Shown: positions 15,642 through 25,994, numbered from the stretch's first letter. The stretch is 64,000 bases of DNA from Vicingus serpentipes (GCA_024103385.1 JAGFIT010000025.1:1-64000), one strand, 5' to 3'. A program made the numbers and translations. The notes: generated by a model from the sequence alone, not told the origin.

Positions 15642-16727
15642 ATGAAAAAAGTATTATTATCAATAAGCGTAATTGCTTTATTAATTAGTGTTGGGTGTAA
15701 TTCAAAACACAATAAAGAGCACCATGAGAACGCTAAGTTTTTAGTTACAACTCCATTAAAAAAAGACACTATAATTTCTAAAGACTATGTATGTCAAATT
15801 CGCTCTATTCAACACATTGAATTAAGAGCGCTTGAAAAAGGATATTTACAAAATATATATGTAGATGAAGGGCAATTTGTTAAAAAAGGTCAGCTATTGT
15901 TCCAAATTATGCCTGCTATGTACCAAGCTGAATTACAAAAAGCTCAAGCTGAAGCGAATTTTGCTGAAATAGAATACCAAAACACTAAAGTCTTAGCTGA
16001 TAGTAACATTGTATCTGCAAACGAATTGGCTTTAGCAAAAGCTAAACTACAAAAAGCTCAAGCTGAAATGTCAATGGCTCAAGTTCATTTAGATTTTACC
16101 TCCATTAAAGCTCCTTTTGATGGTATAGTTGGTCGATTTCATGTAAGGTTAGGGAGTCTTCTTGATGAGGGAGAACTATTAACAGAGCTTTCCGATAATA
16201 GTCAAATGTGGGTCTATTTTAATATGCCTGAGGCCGAATACTTAGATTATAAAACTGAAATAAAAAAAGACAGTTTACAGCAAGTATATCTTTTGATGGC
16301 AAACAATAAACCTTTTGAGCATCCAGGAGTAATCGAAACTATTGAATCTGATTTTAACAATGAAACAGGGAACATTGCTTTTAGAGCAAATTTTTCTAAT
16401 CCAAAAAAATTATTGCGACATGGAGAAACAGGAAGTATCCAAATTCCTGAGACACATAAAGGAGCATTAATTATTCCTCAAAAAGCCACCTTTGAAATTT
16501 TAGATTATCAGTATGTTTTTGTTGTCGATAAAAACAATATCATTCAATCAAGAAAAATTACTATTGAAGAAGAACTTCCACATCTTTATATAATAAAAGA
16601 TGGATTATCTGTAAATGACAAAATTTTGATTGAAGGTTTACGAAAAGTAAACAATAAAGATAAAATAGTTTATGATTTTGTGAAGCCAGAAGAAGTATTA
16701 TCACATTTAGATTTATACGCAGAATAA
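15642..16727 (+). CDS. RND efflux periplasmic adaptor (membrane fusion lipoprotein)
   Basis: 361 residues. Lipobox at LLISVGC (Cys about residue 19), so a lipoprotein. Beta-barrel and lipoyl halves with the typical hinge phrases LRALEKGYLQNIYVDEGQFV and VKKGQLLFQI, a short helical hairpin (about 95-150, AELQKAQAEANFAE, AKAKLQKAQAEMSMAQ), then KAPFDGIVGRFHVRLGSLL and a C-terminal membrane-proximal domain. It links the inner-membrane pump to the outer-membrane channel. Followed after 26 bp by the pump gene and then the channel gene: a complete AcrAB-TolC-type set. Substrates cannot be read from sequence; multidrug or detergent export is the usual role. Confidence 0.93.
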   Translation: MKKVLLSISVIALLISVGCNSKHNKEHHENAKFLVTTPLKKDTIISKDYVCQIRSIQHIELRALEKGYLQNIYVDEGQFVKKGQLLFQIMPAMYQAELQKAQAEANFAEIEYQNTKVLADSNIVSANELALAKAKLQKAQAEMSMAQVHLDFTSIKAPFDGIVGRFHVRLGSLLDEGELLTELSDNSQMWVYFNMPEAEYLDYKTEIKKDSLQQVYLLMANNKPFEHPGVIETIESDFNNETGNIAFRANFSNPKKLLRHGETGSIQIPETHKGALIIPQKATFEILDYQYVFVVDKNNIIQSRKITIEEELPHLYIIKDGLSVNDKILIEGLRKVNNKDKIVYDFVKPEEVLSHLDLYAE

Positions 16728-16753
16728 TATAAATACACTAAAAACTAAAAATT

Positions 16754-19700
16754 ATGTTTAGCAAAATTATACACCGCCCAGTGTTTGCGATAGTGATTTC
16801 TATTATTATCGTTTTTACAGGTACTTTGGCTATCAAACAGCTACCAATATCTCAATTCCCAGAAATAGCACCTACTACGGTAAATATTTTTATAGCTTAC
16901 CCTGGAGCTAGTGCAGACGTATTGGTTAAATCTACTTTAACCACTTTGGAAAATTCCATTAATGGTGTTCAAGACATGAGGTACATGACTACAGATGCCA
17001 CTAGTGCTGGAGAAGCAACACTCAGCATCATCTTTGAACCCGGAACAGATCCCAACCAAGCTGTAATAAGGGTAAAAACAAGGGTTGATCAGGTAATGCC
17101 TCTTTTACCAGAATTAGTACAACGTGAAGGCGTAATTATTACCCCTATGCGACCAAGTATGTTAATGAAAATAAACCTATTTAGTAAGAATAAAGATGCC
17201 GATGAAAAATTTCTTTACAACTATGCTTACACCAAAATGATTCCTGAAATACAGCGAATTAAAGGAGTTGCCAGAGCACAAATATTGGGCAGTAGAAAGT
17301 ATGCTATGCGAGTATGGTTAAACCCTGATCGTATGCGAGCTTATGAAATTTCCGTTGAAGAAGTAATGGATGCATTAGCAGAACAAAGTATTGTAGGACG
17401 ACCAGGAAGGTTAGGAAGAAGCTCTGGAATTGCTGCTCAATCATTGGAATATGTATTAACCTACAAAGGAAGATATAACAAAGAAAAAGAGTATGAGGAC
17501 ATTATCATTAGAGCCAATAAAGAAGGTGAAAGCATACACTTAAAAGATATTGCTAAAGTTGAGCTGGGAAGTGAATTCTTTGATATCTACTCTAATCTAG
17601 ATGGAGACCCATCTTCTGCAATTGTGCTAAAACAAACTTATGGAAGTAATGCCAGTGCAGTAATTGATAGAGTAAAAGAAAAATTAGAAGAAATGAAAGC
17701 TTCCTTTCCTCCCGGAATGGATTATAAATTTAGTTATGATGTTTCAAGATTTTTAGATGCTTCTATTGAGCAAGTAATCCATACCTTAAGAGATGCTTTT
17801 TTATTAGTAGCTTTAGTAGTATTTCTATTCTTAGGGGATTGGAGATCTACTTTAATCCCAATATTAGCCGTACCTGTTTCTTTGATTGGGGCATTTTTTG
17901 TGATACAAATGTTCGGGTTTTCTATCAACTTAATTACCTTATTTGCATTAGTGTTAGCAATTGGTATTGTTGTCGATGATGCTATTGTGGTAGTGGAAGC
18001 CGTCCATGCCAAAATAGAAGAAGAACATCTAACGCCTTATAATGCTGTAAAAAAAGTAATGGGTGAAATTAGTGGTGCTATCATCGCAATTACTTTGGTA
18101 ATGGTTTCTGTATTTGTCCCTATTGCATTTATGTCAGGACCCGTGGGAACTTTTTATCGGCAATTCTCTATCACCATGGCAAGTTCGATTGTCATTTCTG
18201 CTTTAATTGCACTTACATTAACGCCTGTTCTTTGTGCCATGATATTAAAAAACAACCATGGAAAGGAAAGAAAAAAATCACCAATTAACCAATTTATAGA
18301 TTGGTTTAATAGAAGGTTTGAAAAATTTACAGGGAGATATGTTAATCTACTAAAGTTAATTGTAAATAGAAAGGTCATCACTTTCGGTGTTTTAATTGTA
18401 TTTGGAATAGGAATTATTGGTATTAATAAAATTCTTCCAGCAGGTTTTGTTCCAGGAGAAGATCAAGGAACTATTTATGCAATAATCCAAACACCTCCAG
18501 GATCCACTCTAGAAAGAACTAATCAAGTAGCTGAAAAACTTCAAGAGCTATGTGAAGATGTGGAAGGAGTTGAATCTGTAGCCTCTTTTGCTGGGTATGA
18601 GATTATGACCGAAGGTAGAGGGTCAAACGCTGGTACTTGCTTAATTAACTTAAAAGATTGGTCAGAGCGCGAACATTCTGTACATGAAATTATGGAAGAG
18701 CTGGAAGAAAAATCTCAAAACCTTGGAGCAATTATCGAATATTTTGAACCGCCAGCAGTACCCGGTTTTGGTTCCTCAGGAGGTTTTTCATTACGTATGT
18801 TAGATAAAACAACCAATACCGATTATCATAAATTCGATAAAATAAACCAAGATTTTATGGCTGCATTAAAGAAACGTAAAGAGTTAGCTGGTTTATTCAC
18901 CTTTTTTGCGGCTAACTACCCACAATATGAATTAGAAATCGATAATAAACTAGCGATGCAGAAAGGTGTTTCTATTGGTAAAGCAATGGAAAACCTAAAC
19001 ATCTTGATTGGGAGTACTTACGAGCAAGGATTCATTAAGTTTGGACGTTTTTTCAAAGTGTATGTACAATCAGGCCCTGAATTCAGGAGGTTACCCTCTG
19101 ACATTTTAAAGTTGTTTGTAAAAAATGAAGAAGGAGAAATGGTGCCTTACTCTTCCTTTATGAAGATGGTAAAGAAGCAAGGTCCTAATGAAATTACTCG
19201 ATTTAACATGTACAACTCAGCATCTATTCGAGGACTTCCTGCAAAAGGCTACACTTCAGCTGATGCCATTCAAGCTATACGCGAAGTAGCAAAAGAATCT
19301 TTGCCAAAAGATTATGACATCGCTTGGGAAGGACTTTCTTATGATGAAGCTGGTCGTGGAAATGAAGCTTTATATATTTTTATTATCGTTCTCATTTTCG
19401 TGTACCTAGTATTAGCAGCTCAATACGAGAGTTTCTTACTCCCCTTAGCTGTGATATTATCTCTCCCTATTGGAATATTTGGTTCGTTTTTACTGCTCAA
19501 ATTCATGGGATTAGCAAACGATATTTATGCTCAAGTGGGTCTTATTATGTTAGTAGGATTACTCGGTAAAAATGCAGTATTAATTGTTGAGTTTGCTGTA
19601 CAAAAACACCGAGAAGGAGCTAGCATAATTGATGCGGCTATAGAAGGAGCAAGAGTAAGGTTTAGACCTATATTAATGACCTCTTTTGCCTTTATTGCTG

Positions 19701-19996
19701 GGTTAATTCCTTTAATAATTGCGACAGGTGCGGGCGCAATTGGAAACAGAACAATCGGAGCATCAGCAATGGGTGGAATGGTTTTAGGTTCTTTCGCAAT
19801 TATTATTATTCCTGGATTATATTATGTTTTTGCAAAAATGGCAGAAGGTCGTGACCTTATTAAAAACGAGGTTAGTGAACCGTTATCTGAAACTTATGTG
19901 AGATCCAGTGAAGAACATAGTGCAGCCCAAGAAAACCTGAAAGCAACTAATAGCCTATTAAGAAGATTGTTAAGTAGAAAAAGAAAGAAAAAGTAA
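16754..19996 (+). CDS. RND (HAE1-type) efflux pump
   Basis: 1080 residues, full length for AcrB/MexB relatives. Opens MFSKIIHRPVFAIVISI with TM1, followed by the family phrase QLPISQFPEIAPTTVNI. The proton-relay aspartates of TM4 are present in LAIGIVVDDAIVVVEAV, and the TM10 lysine in GLLGKNAVLIVEFA. Two large periplasmic loops (about 40-330 and 560-860) and twelve predicted TM segments. The C-terminal about 45 residues are charged and end RRLLSRKRKKK. It exchanges protons for exported compounds. Middle gene of the efflux operon, 26 bp after the adaptor and 17 bp before the channel gene. Confidence 0.95.
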   Translation: MFSKIIHRPVFAIVISIIIVFTGTLAIKQLPISQFPEIAPTTVNIFIAYPGASADVLVKSTLTTLENSINGVQDMRYMTTDATSAGEATLSIIFEPGTDPNQAVIRVKTRVDQVMPLLPELVQREGVIITPMRPSMLMKINLFSKNKDADEKFLYNYAYTKMIPEIQRIKGVARAQILGSRKYAMRVWLNPDRMRAYEISVEEVMDALAEQSIVGRPGRLGRSSGIAAQSLEYVLTYKGRYNKEKEYEDIIIRANKEGESIHLKDIAKVELGSEFFDIYSNLDGDPSSAIVLKQTYGSNASAVIDRVKEKLEEMKASFPPGMDYKFSYDVSRFLDASIEQVIHTLRDAFLLVALVVFLFLGDWRSTLIPILAVPVSLIGAFFVIQMFGFSINLITLFALVLAIGIVVDDAIVVVEAVHAKIEEEHLTPYNAVKKVMGEISGAIIAITLVMVSVFVPIAFMSGPVGTFYRQFSITMASSIVISALIALTLTPVLCAMILKNNHGKERKKSPINQFIDWFNRRFEKFTGRYVNLLKLIVNRKVITFGVLIVFGIGIIGINKILPAGFVPGEDQGTIYAIIQTPPGSTLERTNQVAEKLQELCEDVEGVESVASFAGYEIMTEGRGSNAGTCLINLKDWSEREHSVHEIMEELEEKSQNLGAIIEYFEPPAVPGFGSSGGFSLRMLDKTTNTDYHKFDKINQDFMAALKKRKELAGLFTFFAANYPQYELEIDNKLAMQKGVSIGKAMENLNILIGSTYEQGFIKFGRFFKVYVQSGPEFRRLPSDILKLFVKNEEGEMVPYSSFMKMVKKQGPNEITRFNMYNSASIRGLPAKGYTSADAIQAIREVAKESLPKDYDIAWEGLSYDEAGRGNEALYIFIIVLIFVYLVLAAQYESFLLPLAVILSLPIGIFGSFLLLKFMGLANDIYAQVGLIMLVGLLGKNAVLIVEFAVQKHREGASIIDAAIEGARVRFRPILMTSFAFIAGLIPLIIATGAGAIGNRTIGASAMGGMVLGSFAIIIIPGLYYVFAKMAEGRDLIKNEVSEPLSETYVRSSEEHSAAQENLKATNSLLRRLLSRKRKKK

Positions 19997-20013
19997 CTTA
20001 AAAAATCAGCAAA

Positions 20014-21447
20014 ATGTTAAAACGAACAATATATATATGCTTAGGAATTGCTTTTATATCGCTGACTTTTTCAGCCTGTAAAACACCTGGCTTAGTTAAC
20101 AGGACAGAAAACAAAACACTACCTGCGAGCTTCAGCAACTCACAGGATACAACCAATACTGCTAAGGTAAAATGGAAAGAATATTTTACTGACCCTTATC
20201 TAGTCGCATTGATTGATACCGCTCTAAATAATAACCAAGAATTAAACATTGTGTTACAAGAAATAGAAATTTCAAGAACAGAGATAAGAGCAAAAAAAGG
20301 GGAATATTTACCAAGCATTGGACTGCAAGGCGGTGCCGAAATAGAAAAAGTAGGCAGGTACACTAGTCAAGGTGCAAATGATGCAAATACAGATATCAGA
20401 TCTGGAGAAGAGTTTCCAGAACCCTTACCAAACTTTATGCTTGGCGCTTATGCAAATTGGGAAATAGATGTTTGGAAAAAACTGCGTAACGGTAAAAAAG
20501 CGGCTGTAAACAGGTATTTATCAAGTGTAGAAGGAAAAAACTTTATGGTAACTACATTGATTGCAGAAATTGCTAATTCCTATTATGAATTGTTGGCTCT
20601 CGATAATCAATTAGAAATTGTAAATAAGAATATCGAAATACAAAGCAATGCATTAAGTATTGTAAAACTTCAAAAAGAAGCTGCTATTGTTAATGAGCTA
20701 GCTGTAAAAAGATTTGAAGCTCAACTATTAAATACAAAAAGTCTTCAGTTCGATATTTTACAAAACATTGTAGAAGTAGAAAATCGCATCAATTTTTTAG
20801 TCGGACGTTTTCCTCAAACCATAACAAGAAATGCTCAAAATTTTACCAATTTAGTGCCCAATACTATTTATGCTGGCATTCCATCACAAGTATTGGATAA
20901 CCGTCCAGACATTAAACAAGCTGAAATGGAACTAGAAGCTGCCAAACTGGATGTGAAATCAGCAAAAGCGCATTTTTATCCTTCATTGGGTATTTCAGCA
21001 GGGGTTGGATTTCAAGCATTTAAACCAGGTCTATTGTTGGAAACTCCAGAATCTATGATTTATTCAATAATAGGAGATTTAACTGCTCCACTAATTAATA
21101 GAAACGCCATAAAAGCAACTTATTACAGTGCCAGTTTCAAACAAATTCAGGCAGTTTATAATTATGAGCGAACCATTTTAAACGCTTACATCGAAATAAC
21201 CAACCAACTTTCTAAAATTAATAATTTAGAAAAAAGCTATGAACTAAAATCACAAGAAGTAGCAGCATTAACCGAATCGATTACTATCTCCAACAACCTT
21301 TTTAAGTCGGCAAGAGCAGATTATATGGAAGTATTATTAACCCAGCGAGATGCACTAGAATCTAAATTTGAATTAATAGAAACTAAAAAACAACAAATGA
21401 ATGCTATGGTAAATATTTATCAAGCACTTGGTGGGGGATGGAATTAA
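20014..21447 (+). CDS. TolC/NodT-type outer-membrane efflux lipoprotein
   Basis: 477 residues with a lipobox ISLTFSAC (Cys about residue 21), as in OprM-like channels. Two repeats of the outer-membrane efflux protein domain: DTALNNNQELNIVLQEIE and ANWEIDVWKKLRNGKKAA in the first, PSQVLDNRPDIKQAEMELEA and HFYPSLGIS in the second. Coiled-coil segments alternate with short barrel strands. It forms the exit duct of the tripartite pump encoded by the two preceding genes. A large hairpin lies 70 bp downstream. Confidence 0.93.
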   Translation: MLKRTIYICLGIAFISLTFSACKTPGLVNRTENKTLPASFSNSQDTTNTAKVKWKEYFTDPYLVALIDTALNNNQELNIVLQEIEISRTEIRAKKGEYLPSIGLQGGAEIEKVGRYTSQGANDANTDIRSGEEFPEPLPNFMLGAYANWEIDVWKKLRNGKKAAVNRYLSSVEGKNFMVTTLIAEIANSYYELLALDNQLEIVNKNIEIQSNALSIVKLQKEAAIVNELAVKRFEAQLLNTKSLQFDILQNIVEVENRINFLVGRFPQTITRNAQNFTNLVPNTIYAGIPSQVLDNRPDIKQAEMELEAAKLDVKSAKAHFYPSLGISAGVGFQAFKPGLLLETPESMIYSIIGDLTAPLINRNAIKATYYSASFKQIQAVYNYERTILNAYIEITNQLSKINNLEKSYELKSQEVAALTESITISNNLFKSARADYMEVLLTQRDALESKFELIETKKQQMNAMVNIYQALGGGWN

Positions 21448-21517
21448 GATTTTGCATAATAATAGTTTTAGTTAATAATCGATAGGGGAAGTGCAAAAAT
21501 TTTCTAAATACCTATCA

Positions 21518-21557
21518 AAACACCTGCTTTCAGTATACAAACTGATCGCAGGTGTTT
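21518..21557 (+). promoter_or_regulatory. Two-part hairpin between efflux operon and nhaD
   Basis: AAACACCTGC (21518-21527) pairs with GCAGGTGTTT (21548-21557). Inside, after a symmetric TT/TC internal loop, TCAG pairs with CTGA around the loop TATACAAA. The right arm is not followed by a long T-run, and the element ends 43 bp before the antiporter ATG. It may terminate the efflux transcript or act as a leader structure for the antiporter gene. Confidence 0.5.
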
Positions 21558-21600
21558 CCTTACCTCCTCTTTTAATAATAATTTTAGTTAAAAAATAATT

Positions 21601-22908
21601 ATGTACATAGCAATAGGAGTCATGTTTGTTCTAGGATATATTGCAATAGCATTGGAACACCCCCTTAAAATAGATAAAGCAGCATCTGCATTATTTACAG
21701 CAGTAATTTGTTGGGTGTTATTAATTTTAGGTAAAAATTATATATTCCCTAACCTGGGAGAAGAGGCTGTCTACTTTATTGGAGAAGATTTAATGCATCA
21801 TCTTAGTGAAATATCTGGAATTCTTTTCTTTTTATTAGGTGCAATGACAATTGTAGAATTAGTAGATGCTCATGGAGGGTTTTCCTTAATAACAGATCGA
21901 ATTACGACACTTAAAAAAAGTAAATTATTAATTATTCTTTCGGTAGTTACTTTCTTTATGAGTGCCGCATTAGATAATTTAACCACAGCCATTGTAATGG
22001 CAACCTTATTAAAGAAATTAATAGGTAGTAAAAAAGATTTATGGCTGTTTGCAGGTGTAGTAATTATTGCCGCTAATGCAGGAGGAGCCTGGTCGCCAAT
22101 TGGTGATGTAACAACAATTATGCTTTGGATTGGAGGGCAAGTTACAGCAGCTAATATTGTGCTAAAACTTTTAATACCAAGTATGGTTTGCCTAACTCTT
22201 CCTCTAATTATTATGAGTCATAAAATGAAAGGGAATATCGAATCTCCTGTTAAAAATGAAGACGGCAGTCACGAAGCGAGTATTCCATTAAAAGAAAAAA
22301 AGTTAGTCCTTTATTTAGGTTTGGGAGCTTTATTATTTGTTCCTATATTTAAAACAGTTACTCATTTGCCCCCTTTTATGGGGGTACTACTGGGGTTAAG
22401 TATATTGTGGGCAACGACAGAGTTAATTCATCGAAAAAAAGAAGCCCATAAAAAAAGGTCACTTTCTATCGGGGTTGTTTTAGAAAAAGTAGATACTGCA
22501 AGTATTTTATTCTTTTTAGGAATATTATTAGCTGTAGCAGCTTTACAAACCGCAGGTCATTTAACTCAATTGGCAAACCTTTTACAAGCAAGTATCGGAA
22601 ACATTTGGATTATTAATATCTTAATTGGATTTCTTTCTTCTGTTGTAGATAATGTTCCATTAGTTGCTGGAGCTATTGGAATGTATAATCTAAGTATGTT
22701 TCCTCAAGACCATACTTTTTGGGAACTTCTAGCCTATTGTGCAGGAACAGGAGGCAGTTGTTTAATTATAGGGTCTGCTGCTGGAGTTGCCATTATGGGG
22801 GTTCTTAAAATAGACTTTGTATGGTATCTTAAAAACATAACATTACTTGCAGTAAGTGGTTATTTGTCGGGTGTACTTACTTTTTGGTTAATGAATTTGA
22901 TAATATAA
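21601..22908 (+). CDS. nhaD: NhaD-type sodium/proton antiporter
   Basis: 435 residues with about 11-12 predicted membrane spans. The ion-transporter signatures of NhaD are seen: AALDNLTTAIVMATLLKKL (about residues 121-140), NAGGAWSPIGDVTTIMLW (about 160-177) and SSVVDNVPLVAGA (about 350-362). It exports Na+ (or Li+) in exchange for protons at the inner membrane and is typical of marine and haloalkaliphilic bacteria. Transcribed separately from the efflux operon, with a hairpin before it, and followed by the small gene at 22948. Confidence 0.92.
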   Translation: MYIAIGVMFVLGYIAIALEHPLKIDKAASALFTAVICWVLLILGKNYIFPNLGEEAVYFIGEDLMHHLSEISGILFFLLGAMTIVELVDAHGGFSLITDRITTLKKSKLLIILSVVTFFMSAALDNLTTAIVMATLLKKLIGSKKDLWLFAGVVIIAANAGGAWSPIGDVTTIMLWIGGQVTAANIVLKLLIPSMVCLTLPLIIMSHKMKGNIESPVKNEDGSHEASIPLKEKKLVLYLGLGALLFVPIFKTVTHLPPFMGVLLGLSILWATTELIHRKKEAHKKRSLSIGVVLEKVDTASILFFLGILLAVAALQTAGHLTQLANLLQASIGNIWIINILIGFLSSVVDNVPLVAGAIGMYNLSMFPQDHTFWELLAYCAGTGGSCLIIGSAAGVAIMGVLKIDFVWYLKNITLLAVSGYLSGVLTFWLMNLII

Positions 22909-22947
22909 AAAATAACGCTATGAGTTTTTTATGGTATCTTCGTTAAT

Positions 22948-23478
22948 GTGAAAAAAGTAATTAGTATATCACTTTTAATCTGTTTGGTTCTCCCCTTTAT
23001 AGGAACAGTTAGTTGGTTGCAGTACCATAAAAAAGTTGTACGTAGGCAAATTAAACATCAGATTATTGCTGGCATTGATAAAAGTGAATTAGTATTACTT
23101 TCTTTTACAAAAGAAGAAGCTGAACAACTAAAATGGAAGCACTCTAAAGAATTTGGATTTAATGGAAGCATGTATGATGTTGTTGAAGCTGATACCACAG
23201 AAAACACTATTAATTACTGGTGTTGGTGGGATTACAAAGAAACCAACCTCAACAAAGAATTGTACAGTTTGTTGGCAGACTTTTTAGGAAATGACCCAAA
23301 AAATAAAGATGCCAAAACGCGATTTGCGAACTTTTGTCAGTCACTTTTCTACTCTACCAACAAACCTTGGGAAGCAATAAACATAGATTCTTACGAAGAA
23401 AAAAATAGTTATTACATTTCAGAATATACTTCATTATATTTTCCACCACCTACCCCTCCACCAAAAAACTATTCCTAA
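22948..23478 (+). CDS. Small membrane-anchored protein before TonB receptor, copy 1
   Basis: 176 residues from a GTG start (no in-frame ATG near; the paralogue at 28788 begins at the same aligned residue). One N-terminal membrane span (residues 5-24) followed by basic residues, then a periplasmic region with DKSELVLL, W.HSKEF, MYDVVEADTTE, a striking YWCWWD motif, TRFANFCQSLF and a proline-rich tail FPPPTPPP. Roughly half the residues match the second copy. Each copy sits directly upstream of a hairpin and a TonB-dependent receptor gene, so a role in iron or heme uptake or its regulation is likely by context. No family name is known to me. Confidence 0.75.
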   Translation: MKKVISISLLICLVLPFIGTVSWLQYHKKVVRRQIKHQIIAGIDKSELVLLSFTKEEAEQLKWKHSKEFGFNGSMYDVVEADTTENTINYWCWWDYKETNLNKELYSLLADFLGNDPKNKDAKTRFANFCQSLFYSTNKPWEAINIDSYEEKNSYYISEYTSLYFPPPTPPPKNYS

Positions 23479-23492
23479 ATTTTCTTATCCAG

Positions 23493-23561
23493 TTCTTTCA
23501 TCTTATAAGATGAAAGAATTATAGTATCTATTAATGCTCATTTCAAATAAGTTGAAATGAG
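23493..23561 (+). promoter_or_regulatory. Two consecutive perfect hairpins before TonB receptor gene
   Basis: A 26-base perfect palindrome spans 23493-23518 (arms TTCTTTCATCTTA). It is followed by CTCATTTCAA (23537-23546), loop ATAAG, TTGAAATGAG (23552-23561). Neither is followed by a clear T-run. They fill the 110-bp gap between the small gene and the receptor gene and may be an operator, a terminator/attenuator or an mRNA-stability element. Confidence 0.5.
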
Positions 23562-23588
23562 ACTATTCTATTATTAAAAAAATATAAA

Positions 23589-25985
23589 ATGAAAACATAT
23601 TTTATGTTGTCGGCATTTTTTATGCTGTCAATTAATGCGTGGTGTCAACAACAATTAAAAGGAAAAGTATTTGATGCCGAAACAAATAGCCCACTTATTG
23701 GAGCAACTATAAAAACTTCTGATAAAAAAGTTACGGTAACCGATAATAATGGTGCTTTTAGTATTAACTGTAGTGAGTCTCTTGAATTAAGTATTTCATA
23801 TATTGGTTACACTACCCAAAAACAAGTAATACAAAACTGTAATGAAGAAGTGACTATTAATTTATCCATTGTTAAAAATGAATTAAACGAAGTTGAAATA
23901 ACTGCTACTTCAACCAAAGAAAAAATGCAGTTACAACAACCTAAAGCTATTGTTAAGCTCGACAATACAGAGTTAAAAAGAGGAACAGGTTTATATTTAG
24001 ATGATGCTATTAATGCCAACGTACCAGGTGTTTTTATGCAACGTAGAACTGCCTCTGCTGGTCAGCAATTTAATATTAGAGGCTATGGAAATGGTCTTGG
24101 TTTTAAAGGTGCAAACAATAACTTTGATGGACAGGGTTCAAAAGTTTATTTAAACGGTATTGCAATTACTGATGCTGAAGGCATTACCTTAATGGATGAT
24201 ATCGATTTTGGATCTATTGATAAGGTTGAAATAAGTAAAGGGCCTTCAGGAACTCTTTATGGTTTAGCAATTGCCGGTGTAGTTAATTTACAAACCCAAA
24301 AAGCAGAAAAAAATAAAACAAGCATTGGGCAAGATTTTATGGCAGGAAGTTATGGACTGCTAAGAACTACAACTCGTTTATCTATTGGCGGAGAAAAATC
24401 TTCTTTATTAATTAACTATGGCCGTCAACAATTCGATGGATTTATGGTTCATACAAAATCTCACAAAGATTTTGTTAATTTAATGGGTGATTTTGTACTC
24501 AATGAAAAACAAAGTATTACTACTTATGTTGGCTACAGCGATAGTTATGATGAGCGAAATGGAGAATTAACTGATGTACAATACGATTCATTAGATTATT
24601 CGGGGAATACAAGATACATCGACAATAATGCACACTCTGCAGTAAAAACTTTTAGAGCAGGTGTTGGACATACTTACCACTTCAATAAAAACATAGCTAA
24701 TACCACGTCATTTTTTGGATCATCCCAAAACATGGATAACAGCTCTGCCGGAGGATGGAGTGATAAAGCCCCATTAAACTATGGTTTACGTTCTACTTTT
24801 GATATGGATTTTAACTTATCAGATGGTATTAAGTTAAGTAGTATTACCGGTATCGAATTGCAAAAAATGAATACTATAGCTAATAGTTATAGCATGATTC
24901 CGGATAGTACTAACTTAAATGGATACAATATCATAGGTTCTCTTAGAAGCATTGCTGCAACTTCAAGTGCAACAGCCTCTTACTTTACACAATGGACCTT
25001 AGGTTTACCTAAAAACTTTAGTATTACAGCTGGTGTTGGTATCAGTAACATGACACTTAGTTTACAAGATAGATTATGGGCAAATACCAATAATCATCCT
25101 GGCAACACCACTCCACAGGAATATAGAAAAACATATAGCAACTTAGTATCTCCAACATTTTCTATCAATAAAAAGATAAGCGAAGTAGCTTCTATTTATG
25201 GTACTTATTCTGTTGGATACAAAGCTCCTGTAAGTTCTCAATTTTATATTCCAACAACAGGAGAAGTAAATGAAGGTTTAGTCCCTGAAAAAGGAACACA
25301 AATAGAAGTGGGTACAAAAGGTAGCTTCTTAGAAAATCGTTTGTATTATTCTATCGCTGTATTTAATGCCAAATTTGAGGATAAAATGACAGCTGTATCT
25401 GTTCAAAACCCTCAAAATACAGTGACTTTATACTCCTATGTTGCTAATGGTGGGTCTTTAAACAATAATGGATTAGAAGTTTTGGTAAAATATGAATTGA
25501 TGAAGAGCAACAAAGGATTTATTAAATCATTAAGTCCCTTTGCAAACTTTACATTTTCAGATTTTAAGTATGAGAATTTCCAATATCAAACCAAAGGAAA
25601 AAACTCACTTAACCAAGATAGTTTAATTGTTAATGATTATAGTGGGAACCAAGTTGCAGGAGTTCCTCCAATTGTATTTAATGTTGGTTTAGATATAGAT
25701 ACAAAAATTGGAATCTATGGTAATATCAACTACAACTACCGTGATGCAATGTACTATACATCAGATGAATTAAATCAAACTTCGAGTTATGGTTTAGTTA
25801 ATGCTAAACTGGGTTTTAGAAAAACCATTAAACATTTTGGCTTTGATATTTATGGAGGTGCTAGTAACATTACTGGAACTCAATATTACTATATGGTATT
25901 TTTAAATCAGTTGCCTGATGCATACATACCGGCTCCTTACGAAATAAATTATTTCGGTGGAGTTAACCTTAAATATTTGTTTTAG
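23589..25985 (+). CDS. TonB-dependent receptor (siderophore/metal type)
   Basis: 798 residues, signal peptide ending NAWCQ. An N-terminal carboxypeptidase-regulatory-like domain (LKGKVFDAETNSPLIGATI, about 20-100), then the plug (DDAINANVPGVFMQRR, IRGYG, VYLNGI, VEISKGPSGTLYGLAIAGVVNL) and a 22-strand barrel ending in an aromatic residue (LKYLF). The barrel section GYKAPVSSQF with VPEKGTQIEVG resembles ferric-siderophore receptors more than classical heme receptors. It imports its ligand across the outer membrane using TonB energy. Followed by a terminator and the ABC importer genes, so the ligand is probably iron-containing; exact ligand unknown. Confidence 0.9.
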   Translation: MKTYFMLSAFFMLSINAWCQQQLKGKVFDAETNSPLIGATIKTSDKKVTVTDNNGAFSINCSESLELSISYIGYTTQKQVIQNCNEEVTINLSIVKNELNEVEITATSTKEKMQLQQPKAIVKLDNTELKRGTGLYLDDAINANVPGVFMQRRTASAGQQFNIRGYGNGLGFKGANNNFDGQGSKVYLNGIAITDAEGITLMDDIDFGSIDKVEISKGPSGTLYGLAIAGVVNLQTQKAEKNKTSIGQDFMAGSYGLLRTTTRLSIGGEKSSLLINYGRQQFDGFMVHTKSHKDFVNLMGDFVLNEKQSITTYVGYSDSYDERNGELTDVQYDSLDYSGNTRYIDNNAHSAVKTFRAGVGHTYHFNKNIANTTSFFGSSQNMDNSSAGGWSDKAPLNYGLRSTFDMDFNLSDGIKLSSITGIELQKMNTIANSYSMIPDSTNLNGYNIIGSLRSIAATSSATASYFTQWTLGLPKNFSITAGVGISNMTLSLQDRLWANTNNHPGNTTPQEYRKTYSNLVSPTFSINKKISEVASIYGTYSVGYKAPVSSQFYIPTTGEVNEGLVPEKGTQIEVGTKGSFLENRLYYSIAVFNAKFEDKMTAVSVQNPQNTVTLYSYVANGGSLNNNGLEVLVKYELMKSNKGFIKSLSPFANFTFSDFKYENFQYQTKGKNSLNQDSLIVNDYSGNQVAGVPPIVFNVGLDIDTKIGIYGNINYNYRDAMYYTSDELNQTSSYGLVNAKLGFRKTIKHFGFDIYGGASNITGTQYYYMVFLNQLPDAYIPAPYEINYFGGVNLKYLF

Positions 25986-25994
25986 TTCAACAAT

